The notes beneath the pieces are model-generated. The model made no database searches, was not told the origin of the DNA, and was given only the letters and a program-made list of their open reading frames with translations. DNA of 10,866 nt from JBOFFI01 sp051657245 (GTDB taxonomy: Bacteria; Pseudomonadota; Alphaproteobacteria; Holosporales; JBOFFI01), in assembly GCA_051657245.1 (NCBI GenBank), contig JBOFKI010000054.1, forward strand, positions 1 to 10,866. The letters are read 5' to 3'. Within the stretch, counting starts at the first letter, position 1. Each line of letters begins with the position of its first letter. The translations under genes were made by a program, and so were the position numbers. Shown in pieces: positions 1 to 5,139 of the stretch.

Positions 1-93
1 GGTTAATTTAAATCTAAAATATTTATAGATGTATTTTTTATTTAAATAATCTCAATAATATTGTTATTTTTTATAATGTTATTAAAAATATAA

Positions 94-121
94 TTGATAA
101 TATATTTTTTTTTACTATAAT
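94..121 (+). promoter_or_regulatory. Sigma-70-like promoter for the 172-729 gene
   Basis: TTGATA at 94-99 and a perfect TATAAT at 116-121 are separated by 16 bases, and the next gene starts at 172 behind a G-rich ribosome-binding site. The surrounding 1-130 region is extremely AT-rich, so chance matches are likely. A second TATAAT at 72-77 has no good -35 partner. Confidence 0.45.
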
Positions 122-171
122 TTAATGTGTAATTGCAGTCTGCAGACAAGACAGCTTTAAAGGGGGGTGTT

Positions 172-729
172 ATGGTAGGTTCGGCGCAAGCTTTTTGTTG
201 TTTGGCAGTTTTGAGTGGTTCGGCGTTTCTGTTTTTGGTTTGCACCATACCATTCCCAGGAAAAATTGGGATTTCTAACGCGGCATCTCTTTTTCAAAGG
301 AACACCATTGTAAAAGGCGGGGGTGCGGCTGTTGTGTCTGCTTCAAATGGAGGCTTTCGTCGGCGGACTAGAGCTGATAATAGCGATTTTCCTTTTTTTT
401 CTTCACAAGAACCCTTAACATCTTCCACGTTTTCACAGACCGAACCTCAAGAATTTGCTGAGCGATACCAAAAAGAAAATGAAGAAGAACCTGTCGATAT
501 GTCGAGTGAGAGCCTTTCCAAGAGGTTAGCGCAAGGTGCGTCTGATATGAAATCTATTGAGATTACAGAGGCAGTGTTTTCTGACGCTCAAGAAAAGTCA
601 AATATTAGACCTCTTTCGAAACTTCCTTTTATGGGCCGATGGGTGCGTCACTCCGGTGTTCAGATCCTCATGTACCCTAAGTACATTCCAGTCTTGCGCT
701 CCGTTAGTTCTTGCCCCTCAGTTCCCTAA
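172..729 (+). CDS. Unrecognised membrane-anchored or exported protein, probably frameshifted at its 3' end
   Basis: I do not recognise this protein (185 residues). The ATG at 172 is chosen because AAAGGGGGG lies just upstream; the frame is open back to a TTG at 133 that has no ribosome-binding site. Residues 6-25 are hydrophobic (AFCCLAVLSGSAFLFLVCTI), followed by a polar region rich in Ser, Arg and Glu. This gives a type-II anchor or an uncleaved or poorly defined signal peptide with an outward-facing soluble part. The C-terminus turns hydrophobic (VQILMYPKYIPVL) and then runs into an abrupt end, SSCPSVP. The adjacent +2 frame remains open with a convincing membrane-protein sequence to 949. 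The two readings overlap around a CCCC run at 714-717, where removal of one C would join them into a single protein of about 259 residues. The real product may therefore be longer, or the gene may be broken. Confidence 0.55.
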   Translation: MVGSAQAFCCLAVLSGSAFLFLVCTIPFPGKIGISNAASLFQRNTIVKGGGAAVVSASNGGFRRRTRADNSDFPFFSSQEPLTSSTFSQTEPQEFAERYQKENEEEPVDMSSESLSKRLAQGASDMKSIEITEAVFSDAQEKSNIRPLSKLPFMGRWVRHSGVQILMYPKYIPVLRSVSSCPSVP

Positions 730-751
730 AAGTGGTTTCGAAAGAGGTCTA

Positions 752-949
752 ATGTATATCACAACCTCCTTCGGGCTTGTGTATTTGACGTCATGGTTTG
801 GAAATTTTGGGCTTTGGGTGATTATGCTGCCAACGACTGTTGCGTTTCATTGGGCGATTAATCATTTTGAAAAATTGGATAAACCTAATCTTCAAGCAAG
901 CACTCCGCCTCTACAAAAGGAGGCTGATTCCTTCTCGCAGGCGGCTTAG
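752..949 (+). CDS. Small hydrophobic protein, or displaced C-terminus of the preceding gene
   Basis: This reading frame is one base out of register with 172-729 and overlaps it if extended upstream; the frame is open from 557. Read as a separate gene, the ATG at 752 has AGAGG at 743-747, a rather short four-base spacing, and gives 65 residues. The protein has one or two membrane segments between about residues 6 and 38 (GLVYLTSWFGNFGLWVIMLP and the next stretch), then a polar tail with Pro, Gln and Lys. Sequence upstream of the ATG in the same frame (LVLAPQFPKSGFERG) also looks like coding sequence, which favours a single ancestral gene broken by a one-base insertion over an independent small gene. 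The function is unknown. Confidence 0.4.
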   Translation: MYITTSFGLVYLTSWFGNFGLWVIMLPTTVAFHWAINHFEKLDKPNLQASTPPLQKEADSFSQAA

Positions 950-995
950 GAGATAAGAATCAGCCATTAGTTAGCTTTGGGGAGGAAATCTCCTA
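922..995. terminator. Interlocked inverted repeats between convergent genes
   Basis: Two dyads overlap here: GGCTGATTC (922-930) with GAATCAGCC (957-965), a perfect 9 bp, and TAGGAGAT (947-954) with ATCTCCTA (988-995), a perfect 8 bp. The arms of the second dyad contain the stop codons of the two converging genes (947-949 plus strand, 993-995 minus strand). The loops are long and no clean T-run follows, so this is a weak candidate for a bidirectional terminator. Confidence 0.35.
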
Positions 996-2123
996 TTTGT
1001 TATTCTGCATTTCGAATTTTTTTCTCAGTTCTTGAACATTACTTTTCTTTGGTGTTTCTGGCTTAGGAGATGTTGCTTCAACAGGAGCAGGCCTTGGGGG
1101 TTGTTGGGTTGATAGCATCATTTCACCCTGGAGTGCTTTTAACGCATTCAAGGTGGTTTCAAAAAATGTGTTCTTTTCAGTTTCGGTCAAGATACGCCGG
1201 CCTGAAACCGTTGCTTCTTGGAACAAAGAAACTAAAGATCCAGCTAACTTTCTAAGCTCTGCTTCTGCCATAGTTACAAATAGAGTTAAAAAAGCCTGGT
1301 TGGCTGCTTCTTTAAGCAGAGTTTGGAGATAGGATCTTGCCAAAGCAAAGATAAATATTTTTCTTCTAGCTGTATCGGCAGAAAACGGGATGCTATCTGC
1401 ATTGTTGATCCTATACATATTTCTTTGTGAAAGAAAGTTTTCGTATCCCTCGATCGCCTGGGCTGTTTTTTCGAGCAGGGGAGCGTTATCTAAAAACCCA
1501 TGAGCTCCACGATCAAAGAAAAGTGCTGTTGTGGAAGCGTGGGGCGCTTCTCCCATTAGGGAATACCTAACATTGACGAAGTTGTTGTTCAAATCAAAAT
1601 TGAGGGCGTCTAGTTTTTGCGTTTTTCCTTCTAACGTCTGTTGATGAGACCATTCCTTTAGCCCCAAGCTTAAGGGAATACCAAATTTTTCATTCACCAT
1701 AAGGATGAAAGCAAGCCTCCCCGGTTTAATCTTGGTTCCTTTTGGGTTTGAAGAAGTTTCCAGATAATCTGGTGGAACCTGGTCTCTGTTAAGACGCCAA
1801 ACACCTTTTACCAGACTTACGCCTTCATCTGTTTCCCCCTCTAAAAGGGTTTTTACCTCAGTGATTTTCTTATTGTGGATGGTGAGTTTGAGGATAGGCG
1901 TTTGTTGATTTTTTTCATCTACTTGCACAAGGGTATACTCCCCCTCAAAAGCTTCGCTGATGGGTTTAAAAGAAATTCGGGGCCGGGTTCCATCGGCATT
2001 ATGGAGAGCAACCGCAGGGCGTCCAGCTTCTGTCACTGCTGTGCTTGTTGTTGTTGCATAAAGCTCGGGGCTTAGGACAGCGCTGCCTACAAGAGCCATG
2101 GTCATGTTCAAAATTTTCTTCAT
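993..2123 (-). CDS. Exported cysteine-free protein of unknown function
   Basis: I do not recognise this 376-residue protein. The ATG at 2123 follows AAAGGG at a suitable distance. Residues 1-23 form a classical signal peptide (MKKILNMTMALVGSAVLSPELYA) with a likely cut after LYA, so the product is periplasmic, surface-located or secreted. No cysteine occurs in the whole chain. Residues about 45-200 alternate charged and hydrophobic positions in a way suggesting beta-structure. Residues about 215-335 are helix-like, including a hydrophobic stretch near 256-290. Residues about 340-360 form a Pro/Lys linker (QQPPRPAPVEATSPKPETPKK), and the chain ends in a short charged amphipathic helix (NVQELRKKFEMQNNK). 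This modular layout, with a tail on a flexible linker, is common among exported proteins of intracellular bacteria, but a role as effector is only a guess. It is transcribed away from cox3 and converges on the 172-949 region. Confidence 0.8.
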   Translation of the reverse strand: MKKILNMTMALVGSAVLSPELYATTTSTAVTEAGRPAVALHNADGTRPRISFKPISEAFEGEYTLVQVDEKNQQTPILKLTIHNKKITEVKTLLEGETDEGVSLVKGVWRLNRDQVPPDYLETSSNPKGTKIKPGRLAFILMVNEKFGIPLSLGLKEWSHQQTLEGKTQKLDALNFDLNNNFVNVRYSLMGEAPHASTTALFFDRGAHGFLDNAPLLEKTAQAIEGYENFLSQRNMYRINNADSIPFSADTARRKIFIFALARSYLQTLLKEAANQAFLTLFVTMAEAELRKLAGSLVSLFQEATVSGRRILTETEKNTFFETTLNALKALQGEMMLSTQQPPRPAPVEATSPKPETPKKSNVQELRKKFEMQNNK

Positions 2124-2197
2124 AAATCTAACCCTTTGTTAAAAAACGATTTATTTTCAGTTTATGGGCAAAGCTTTTAAGAAAAAATTAAGAAGAA

Positions 2198-2254
2198 TCT
2201 AGATGCCTTCATCTATAGCGGTTAGATCCATGGTGCAAGTGTTTTTCTAGATGC
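2198..2254 (+). repeat. Nine-base direct repeat in the divergent promoter region
   Basis: TCTAGATGC occurs at 2198-2206 and 2246-2254, 48 bases apart, between the divergent exported-protein gene and cox3. The spacing is near four to five helical turns, and an operator pair is possible. The shorter TCTAGATG also occurs once near 4302-4309, so the repeat may be coincidental. Confidence 0.3.
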
Positions 2255-2280
2255 ATTTTTTGCGTTGCGTGTGCTATAAT
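2252..2280 (+). promoter_or_regulatory. Extended -10 promoter for the cox3-surf1 operon
   Basis: A perfect TATAAT at 2275-2280 is preceded directly by TGC, giving the extended -10 form TGnTATAAT. The best -35 candidate is TGCATT at 2252-2257 with a 17-base spacer, which is weak, as is usual for extended -10 promoters. Transcription would start near 2287, leaving a leader of about 38 bases before the ATG at 2325. Confidence 0.55.
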
Positions 2281-2324
2281 TTTTGTCGGTAAAAGATAAT
2301 GAGAAATTGGCAGGAGGCGGCTCC

Positions 2325-3125
2325 ATGGCGTCCACGCTACATCCAAAGCAAAAACATCCCTACCACTTGGTTGATCCAAGCCCATGGCCTGTAATGGGTG
2401 CCCTGGCAGCCTTTATGTTGGCCCTGGGACTTATTTTGTATATGCATCACCACGAATTTTTTGTGTTGGGGATTGGTGTGACGCTGGTGCTGATGACAGC
2501 GTGGGGGTGGTGGCGAGATGTTTTGAAAGAATCAACGGCAACCTATCACACGCCCGTTGTTCAAAAAGGGTTACGGGTTGGGGTGGTTTTGTTTATCGCC
2601 TCAGAGGTGATGTTTTTTGCGGCTTTTTTCTGGGCTTTTTTTGACGCAAGCCTGTTTCCGCCTGAAGCCATTGGGGGCATGTGGCCTCCCAAACAGATCA
2701 AACCCATTGACCCGTTTGATCTGCCCTATTTAAACACGCTTTTGTTGTTGCTTTCAGGAACCACTGTCACCTGGGCGCATCAGGCGCTGTTGGAAAAGCG
2801 TTATAAAGAAGTCACCCAAGGGCTTGGGTTGACCATCGTGTTGGGCGTGCTTTTTTTGGGGGTGCAGGTCTATGAATATATCCACGCTGGCTTTCCTTTT
2901 AAGGGAAGCATTTACAGTTCAACCTTTTATATGGCCACAGGGTTTCATGGCGCTCATGTGTTGATCGGTACCATTTTCTTAGGGGTTTGCTATAGGCAAG
3001 CCTCCCGCGCTCAATTTTCTCAAACCCATCATGTTGGGTTTGAGGCGGCTGCGTGGTATTGGCACTTTGTGGACGTTGTGTGGCTTTTCTTATTTGTATC
3101 CGTTTATTGGTGGGGACAGGGATAG
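2325..3125 (+). CDS. ctaE: Cytochrome c oxidase subunit III
   Basis: This is subunit III of an aa3-type haem-copper oxidase, an inner-membrane protein that stabilises the catalytic subunit I and supports proton uptake from the cytoplasmic side. The product is 266 residues, normal for the family, with seven predicted membrane helices. Family hallmarks are visible: the PYHLVDPSPWP start (11-22), the helix-III glutamate E94 in IASEVMFFAAFF, the WAHQALL segment (140-146), GFHGAHVLIG (206-215) and the C-terminal WYWHFVDVVWLFLFVSVYWW. The ATG at 2325 is preferred over an upstream in-frame TTG at 2283 because AGGAGG (2312-2317) sits seven bases before it. The gene abuts surf1. Subunits I and II, ctaB and cox11 are not in the window, and the DUF983 gene that often lies between cox3 and surf1 in alphaproteobacteria is absent. 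Confidence 0.96.
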   Translation: MASTLHPKQKHPYHLVDPSPWPVMGALAAFMLALGLILYMHHHEFFVLGIGVTLVLMTAWGWWRDVLKESTATYHTPVVQKGLRVGVVLFIASEVMFFAAFFWAFFDASLFPPEAIGGMWPPKQIKPIDPFDLPYLNTLLLLLSGTTVTWAHQALLEKRYKEVTQGLGLTIVLGVLFLGVQVYEYIHAGFPFKGSIYSSTFYMATGFHGAHVLIGTIFLGVCYRQASRAQFSQTHHVGFEAAAWYWHFVDVVWLFLFVSVYWWGQG

Positions 3126-3842
3126 GTGGCTTTTTTTCGGGGTATTTTTCTGAAAAACCCGCTGGTTTGGTTTGGGCTTGTGGTAGAGCTGATCTTGGTG
3201 AGTCTGGGTGCTTGGCAGTATGGTCGCTGGGAAGAGAAAAAAGCAAAGCTAGAGCATTTACAGGCCCAATTCTCTCAAGCTCCTGTTTATGGGGAAGAGC
3301 TTTCTCAAGATCTTCAGTTTGTATTTCGGAAAGCTCGGTTAAAGGGCCAATTTTTGCATCTTGAAGAGAAGCATTTGCAAGCCCGTGTAGAAAAAGGGCG
3401 CGTGGGGGTTCATGTTGTAACGCCTTTCCGTTTAGACGACGGGCGCGTTATCTTGGTAAACCGCGGGTGGGTTACATCAGCAGGGCTGCCTTTTTTTACG
3501 CGTCCTCGCAGAACCGTTCCCCTTGAGGGCGTTATACTCCCCCTTTCGCGAATGAATTTGTTTACGCCACAAAATGATCCTGCCCAAAATACGTGGTACC
3601 GTTTGTTGCCTGAGGAGATGTTTCCAGGAACGTCATTTCAACAGACTTACCTGCGTGTTTTGCAACCTGGAGAAGATGGACAATCGCTTCTCAAAGCCCA
3701 AGGCTTATCAACCTATCAACATCACGTTGGTTATATGTTGACCTGGTGGGGGTTGGGGATTGTGCTTCTTATTTTTATCTTAGGGACAATTTTTTATGAT
3801 AAAAGGAAGGCGCGTCAACGCACTATCCCTAATCTTCCCTAA
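3126..3842 (+). CDS. surf1: SURF1-family cytochrome oxidase assembly protein
   Basis: SURF1 is an inner-membrane assembly factor that helps insert haem a into subunit I of cytochrome c oxidase. The 238-residue product has the typical plan: one N-terminal membrane helix (about 12-30), a periplasmic domain, and a second helix near 202-223. Signature pieces are LGAWQYGR (27-34), RLKGQF (71-76), VNRGW (111-115), and YQHHVGYMLTWW (197-208), whose H200 corresponds to the conserved His before the second helix that has been linked to haem a binding in bacterial SURF1. The start is a GTG that directly follows the cox3 TAG with no spacer, so translation is presumably coupled to cox3. No terminator hairpin is visible after the stop, so transcription may run on into the gene at 3921. 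Confidence 0.93.
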   Translation: MAFFRGIFLKNPLVWFGLVVELILVSLGAWQYGRWEEKKAKLEHLQAQFSQAPVYGEELSQDLQFVFRKARLKGQFLHLEEKHLQARVEKGRVGVHVVTPFRLDDGRVILVNRGWVTSAGLPFFTRPRRTVPLEGVILPLSRMNLFTPQNDPAQNTWYRLLPEEMFPGTSFQQTYLRVLQPGEDGQSLLKAQGLSTYQHHVGYMLTWWGLGIVLLIFILGTIFYDKRKARQRTIPNLP

Positions 3843-3920
3843 ATTTTAAAAAACTCAAGAATCGTTTAACTTTCTCCTTTTATGTTTTCTCTCGTTGATA
3901 AAACCAGAGGAGAAAAAGGC

Positions 3921-4247
3921 ATGTTGCAAAAATATTGGATAGCTGTTTTGTGGGTTGCTGTTTCAAATATGGCTATAGCAGCCTCCCCTGAAGGGATGGA
4001 GCAATGCAGAGTCGTATCAGTAGATAAATCTGTTGGGTTGATTAAAGCGGGAAAAGCGGATGGCATTGGTTCTACAGGAATTGGCAATCGTTATAAAGGC
4101 TTAAATATTGATGGAGAATTAAATGCTTATATTTGGGTTCCAAGTGGGATGTGTAGAAAAATTAACGCAGGATATATCAAAGACATTCCCGAAGAAATAC
4201 AAGAGAAACTTTACTTAGATGCGTTACCCAAACAAGAAGAAAATTGA
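3921..4247 (+). CDS. DUF2282/bufferin-like small exported protein lacking two cysteines
   Basis: The start at 3921 is set by AGGAG at 3908-3912; an upstream ATG at 3882 has no ribosome-binding site. The 108-residue product has a signal peptide (MLQKYWIAVLWVAVSNMAIA) and then a short domain. From memory, it matches the DUF2282 (BufA1-type bufferin) pattern: a first Cys in GMEQC (C29), a GLIKAGKAD stretch, NAYIWVP, and a last Cys in GMCRKINAG (C78). Canonical members bind copper through four conserved cysteines that can be modified by a DUF692 enzyme. Here the second is glycine (G48, codon GGC) and the third falls on tyrosine (Y58, codon TAT), each one base from a Cys codon. No DUF692 or BufC gene is in the window. 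Its position 78 bases after surf1 suggests a link with copper or oxidase biology, but the missing ligands mean a changed or lost function. The family call is moderately firm. Confidence 0.7.
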   Translation: MLQKYWIAVLWVAVSNMAIAASPEGMEQCRVVSVDKSVGLIKAGKADGIGSTGIGNRYKGLNIDGELNAYIWVPSGMCRKINAGYIKDIPEEIQEKLYLDALPKQEEN

Positions 4248-4293
4248 AGCTTTGATGACGCAAGGGGCGCCCCGATTTCTGAGAAAAAAGCTT
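4247..4293 (+). terminator. Dyad after the bufferin-like gene, weak terminator candidate
   Basis: AAGCTTT (4247-4253) pairs with AAAGCTT (4287-4293), enclosing a perfect 10-base palindrome GGGGCGCCCC (4264-4273). It starts at the stop codon of the 3921-4247 gene. No T-run follows either element, so an intrinsic terminator is doubtful. Confidence 0.3.
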
Positions 4294-4360
4294 AAGTAAT
4301 TTCTAGATGTTTATGTTTAGCCCCTTCTCTTAACTAACATATTTCTCCGCCGGAGGAATA

Positions 4361-4387
4361 ATGAAGTATCTCTTTTTGTGCCTATAG
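4361..4387 (+). other. Aborted start: strong ribosome-binding site and an 8-codon reading frame
   Basis: GGAGG at 4352-4356 lies four bases before an ATG, and the reading MKYLFLCL ends in TAG at 4385-4387. The eight residues look like the beginning of a signal peptide. The ribosome-binding site sits in a small dyad (CTCCG-C-CGGAG, about 4345-4355). This may be the head of a lost exported-protein gene or a leader peptide; there is no intact gene downstream on this strand until 5140. Confidence 0.3.
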
Positions 4388-4406
4388 TAAAATTAAAATG
4401 ATTTCG

Positions 4407-4751
4407 CTATGGCATTGTTAATATTTTTCCATCTCCGTCCCTCTTAGTCCTTCCTTCCCCCTGCCTGAATTTCCACCCAACACCTTCTACAATTTTTCCG
4501 CTGGAGTCTCTAAAATCCACCCATGAAATGGGGGCTTTGCCTGGTTAGAATGATGCTATTTTTACAAACTTAAAACGTTTAGCAAATTAACCAGAGCGTA
4601 ACCAGACCGACCCAATTGCTCCATGCTTTGTTTGAGGCGCGCTCCATCTATAAGGGCTGAAGGCTTGGCAGAGCGGATGGGCCTTTAAGCGTTCTTTTTC
4701 GTCACAATTTAAAAGGACATCTTGGATAGGGCCTATTTTCTGAATGTTACT
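4407..4751 (-). pseudogene. Degraded minus-strand gene remnant with in-frame stops
   Basis: One minus-strand frame reads 54 codons (4751-4590), a TAA (4587-4589), 13 codons, a second TAA (4545-4547), and then 45 codons to TAG at 4407-4409. The last block, with ISWVDFRDSSGKIVEGVGWK, and the first, with DVLLNCDEKERLKAHPLCQ, both have a natural protein composition, and both lie in the same frame. Upstream, ATG codons near 4776 read MMRERSIIE and stop in the neighbouring frame, which would fit a further frameshift near the original start. I cannot name the family. The stretch could also be chance open frame, since parts of the plus strand are pyrimidine-rich. It is the only gene-like content in the 4248-5139 gap. 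Confidence 0.35.
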
Positions 4752-4779
4752 CTATGATAGACCTTTCTCTCATCATCAC

Positions 4780-4870
4780 GTTCTTAGGCAATGTTCTTAG
4801 GTTTTAAAGTAAAAGAATTTTTTTTTGAATGGAGAAAGAGCAAACTATACACAGGTTCAAAGTAAAAGAA
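4780..4870 (+). repeat. Short direct repeats upstream of uvrC
   Basis: GTTCTTAGG is repeated at 4780-4788 and 4793-4801 (period 13), and AAAGTAAAAGAA is repeated at 4806-4817 and 4859-4870. Both pairs are exact. They lie in AT-rich sequence with no gene and could be replication-slippage leftovers or binding sites. Confidence 0.45.
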
Positions 4871-4895
4871 AGCGTATGGTTAATTACCTTGAATA

Positions 4896-4910
4896 TTAAT
4901 TGTTTTTTAA
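4896..4910 (+). promoter_or_regulatory. Match to the CtrA binding consensus
   Basis: TTAA-N7-TTAA, the full binding consensus of the alphaproteobacterial cell-cycle regulator CtrA, occurs exactly at 4896-4910. The local sequence is very AT-rich, so the match may be accidental. Confidence 0.25.
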
Positions 4911-4916
4911 TTTTTC

Positions 4917-5040
4917 GAGATTCTTTTTTTTAACATAATCTCTAAAAAGATAGAGAAAACCTGGCGTTTTTGTTTTTTTAGAGAGTGATGCTTATTTGTG
5001 CAAATACGCGAAAATCGCCAGCCTTCCTTTCTGGAAGAAG
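4917..5040 (+). ncRNA. Candidate structured RNA or regulatory block
   Basis: Several inverted repeats follow one another. GAGATT (4917-4922) pairs with AATCTC (4937-4942). CTGGCG plus TTTT (4961-4971) pairs with AAAA plus CGCCAG (5011-5021), with one internal mismatch. TATTTG (4993-4998) pairs with CAAATA (5001-5006) inside that loop. CTTCC (5023-5027) pairs with GGAAG (5033-5037). They are followed by the terminator-like hairpin at 5066-5095. The arrangement would suit a small RNA of roughly 150 bases, or a folded 5' region. I see no match to tmRNA, 4.5S, 6S or RNase P RNA, and no clear promoter for it. Confidence 0.3.
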
Positions 5041-5064
5041 TTTTACCATGATTCATCCCCAGAG

Positions 5065-5087
5065 TTATCCACAGATTCCGTGGATAT
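5065..5087 (+). promoter_or_regulatory. Perfect DnaA box with a facing degenerate partner
   Basis: TTATCCACA at 5065-5073 is an exact match to the DnaA-box consensus. The opposite strand of 5079-5087 reads ATATCCACG, 7 of 9 matches, so the two boxes face each other. Two more plus-strand relatives lie nearby: CTATACACA at 4845-4853 (7 of 9) and TTATACACA at 5310-5318 inside uvrC (8 of 9). Confidence 0.35.
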
Positions 5088-5095
5088 CTTTTTTT
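5066..5095 (+). terminator. Terminator-like hairpin upstream of the uvrC promoter
   Basis: TATCCAC (5066-5072) and GTGGATA (5080-5086) form a perfect 7-bp stem with a 7-base loop, followed by TC and seven T residues (5089-5095). This is a plausible Rho-independent terminator insulating uvrC from upstream transcription. It occupies the same bases as the DnaA-box match, so only one of the two readings need be functional. Confidence 0.45.
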
Positions 5096-5104
5096 AAAAA
5101 AAAC

Positions 5105-5135
5105 TTGACATTTTTTTTTATTCTTTTTCTATAGC
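5105..5135 (+). promoter_or_regulatory. uvrC promoter overlapping the translation start region
   Basis: A perfect TTGACA at 5105-5110 is followed after a 19-base T-rich spacer by TATAGC at 5130-5135. Transcription would begin about 5140-5143, at the uvrC ATG itself, so the transcript may have no leader. No ribosome-binding sequence precedes the ATG. The long spacer makes the -10 assignment less sure than the -35. Confidence 0.5.
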
Positions 5136-5139
5136 CATC

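Noticed and set aside
2283..2324. TTG at 2283 as the start of cox3
   Set aside because: It has no ribosome-binding site and would begin at the predicted transcript start; AGGAGG at 2312-2317 clearly marks the ATG at 2325.
2899..3246. Minus-strand 115-codon frame opposite cox3 and surf1
   Set aside because: It is antisense to two well-conserved genes, with no ribosome-binding site or recognisable domain.
4264..4273. GGGGCGCCCC palindrome as a terminator
   Set aside because: A perfect palindrome leaves no loop, and no T-run follows.
4248..5139. tRNA, rRNA, known small RNA or CRISPR array in the large gap
   Set aside because: No cloverleaf, no rRNA-like stretch, no regularly spaced repeats and no recognisable tmRNA, 4.5S or 6S features were seen.
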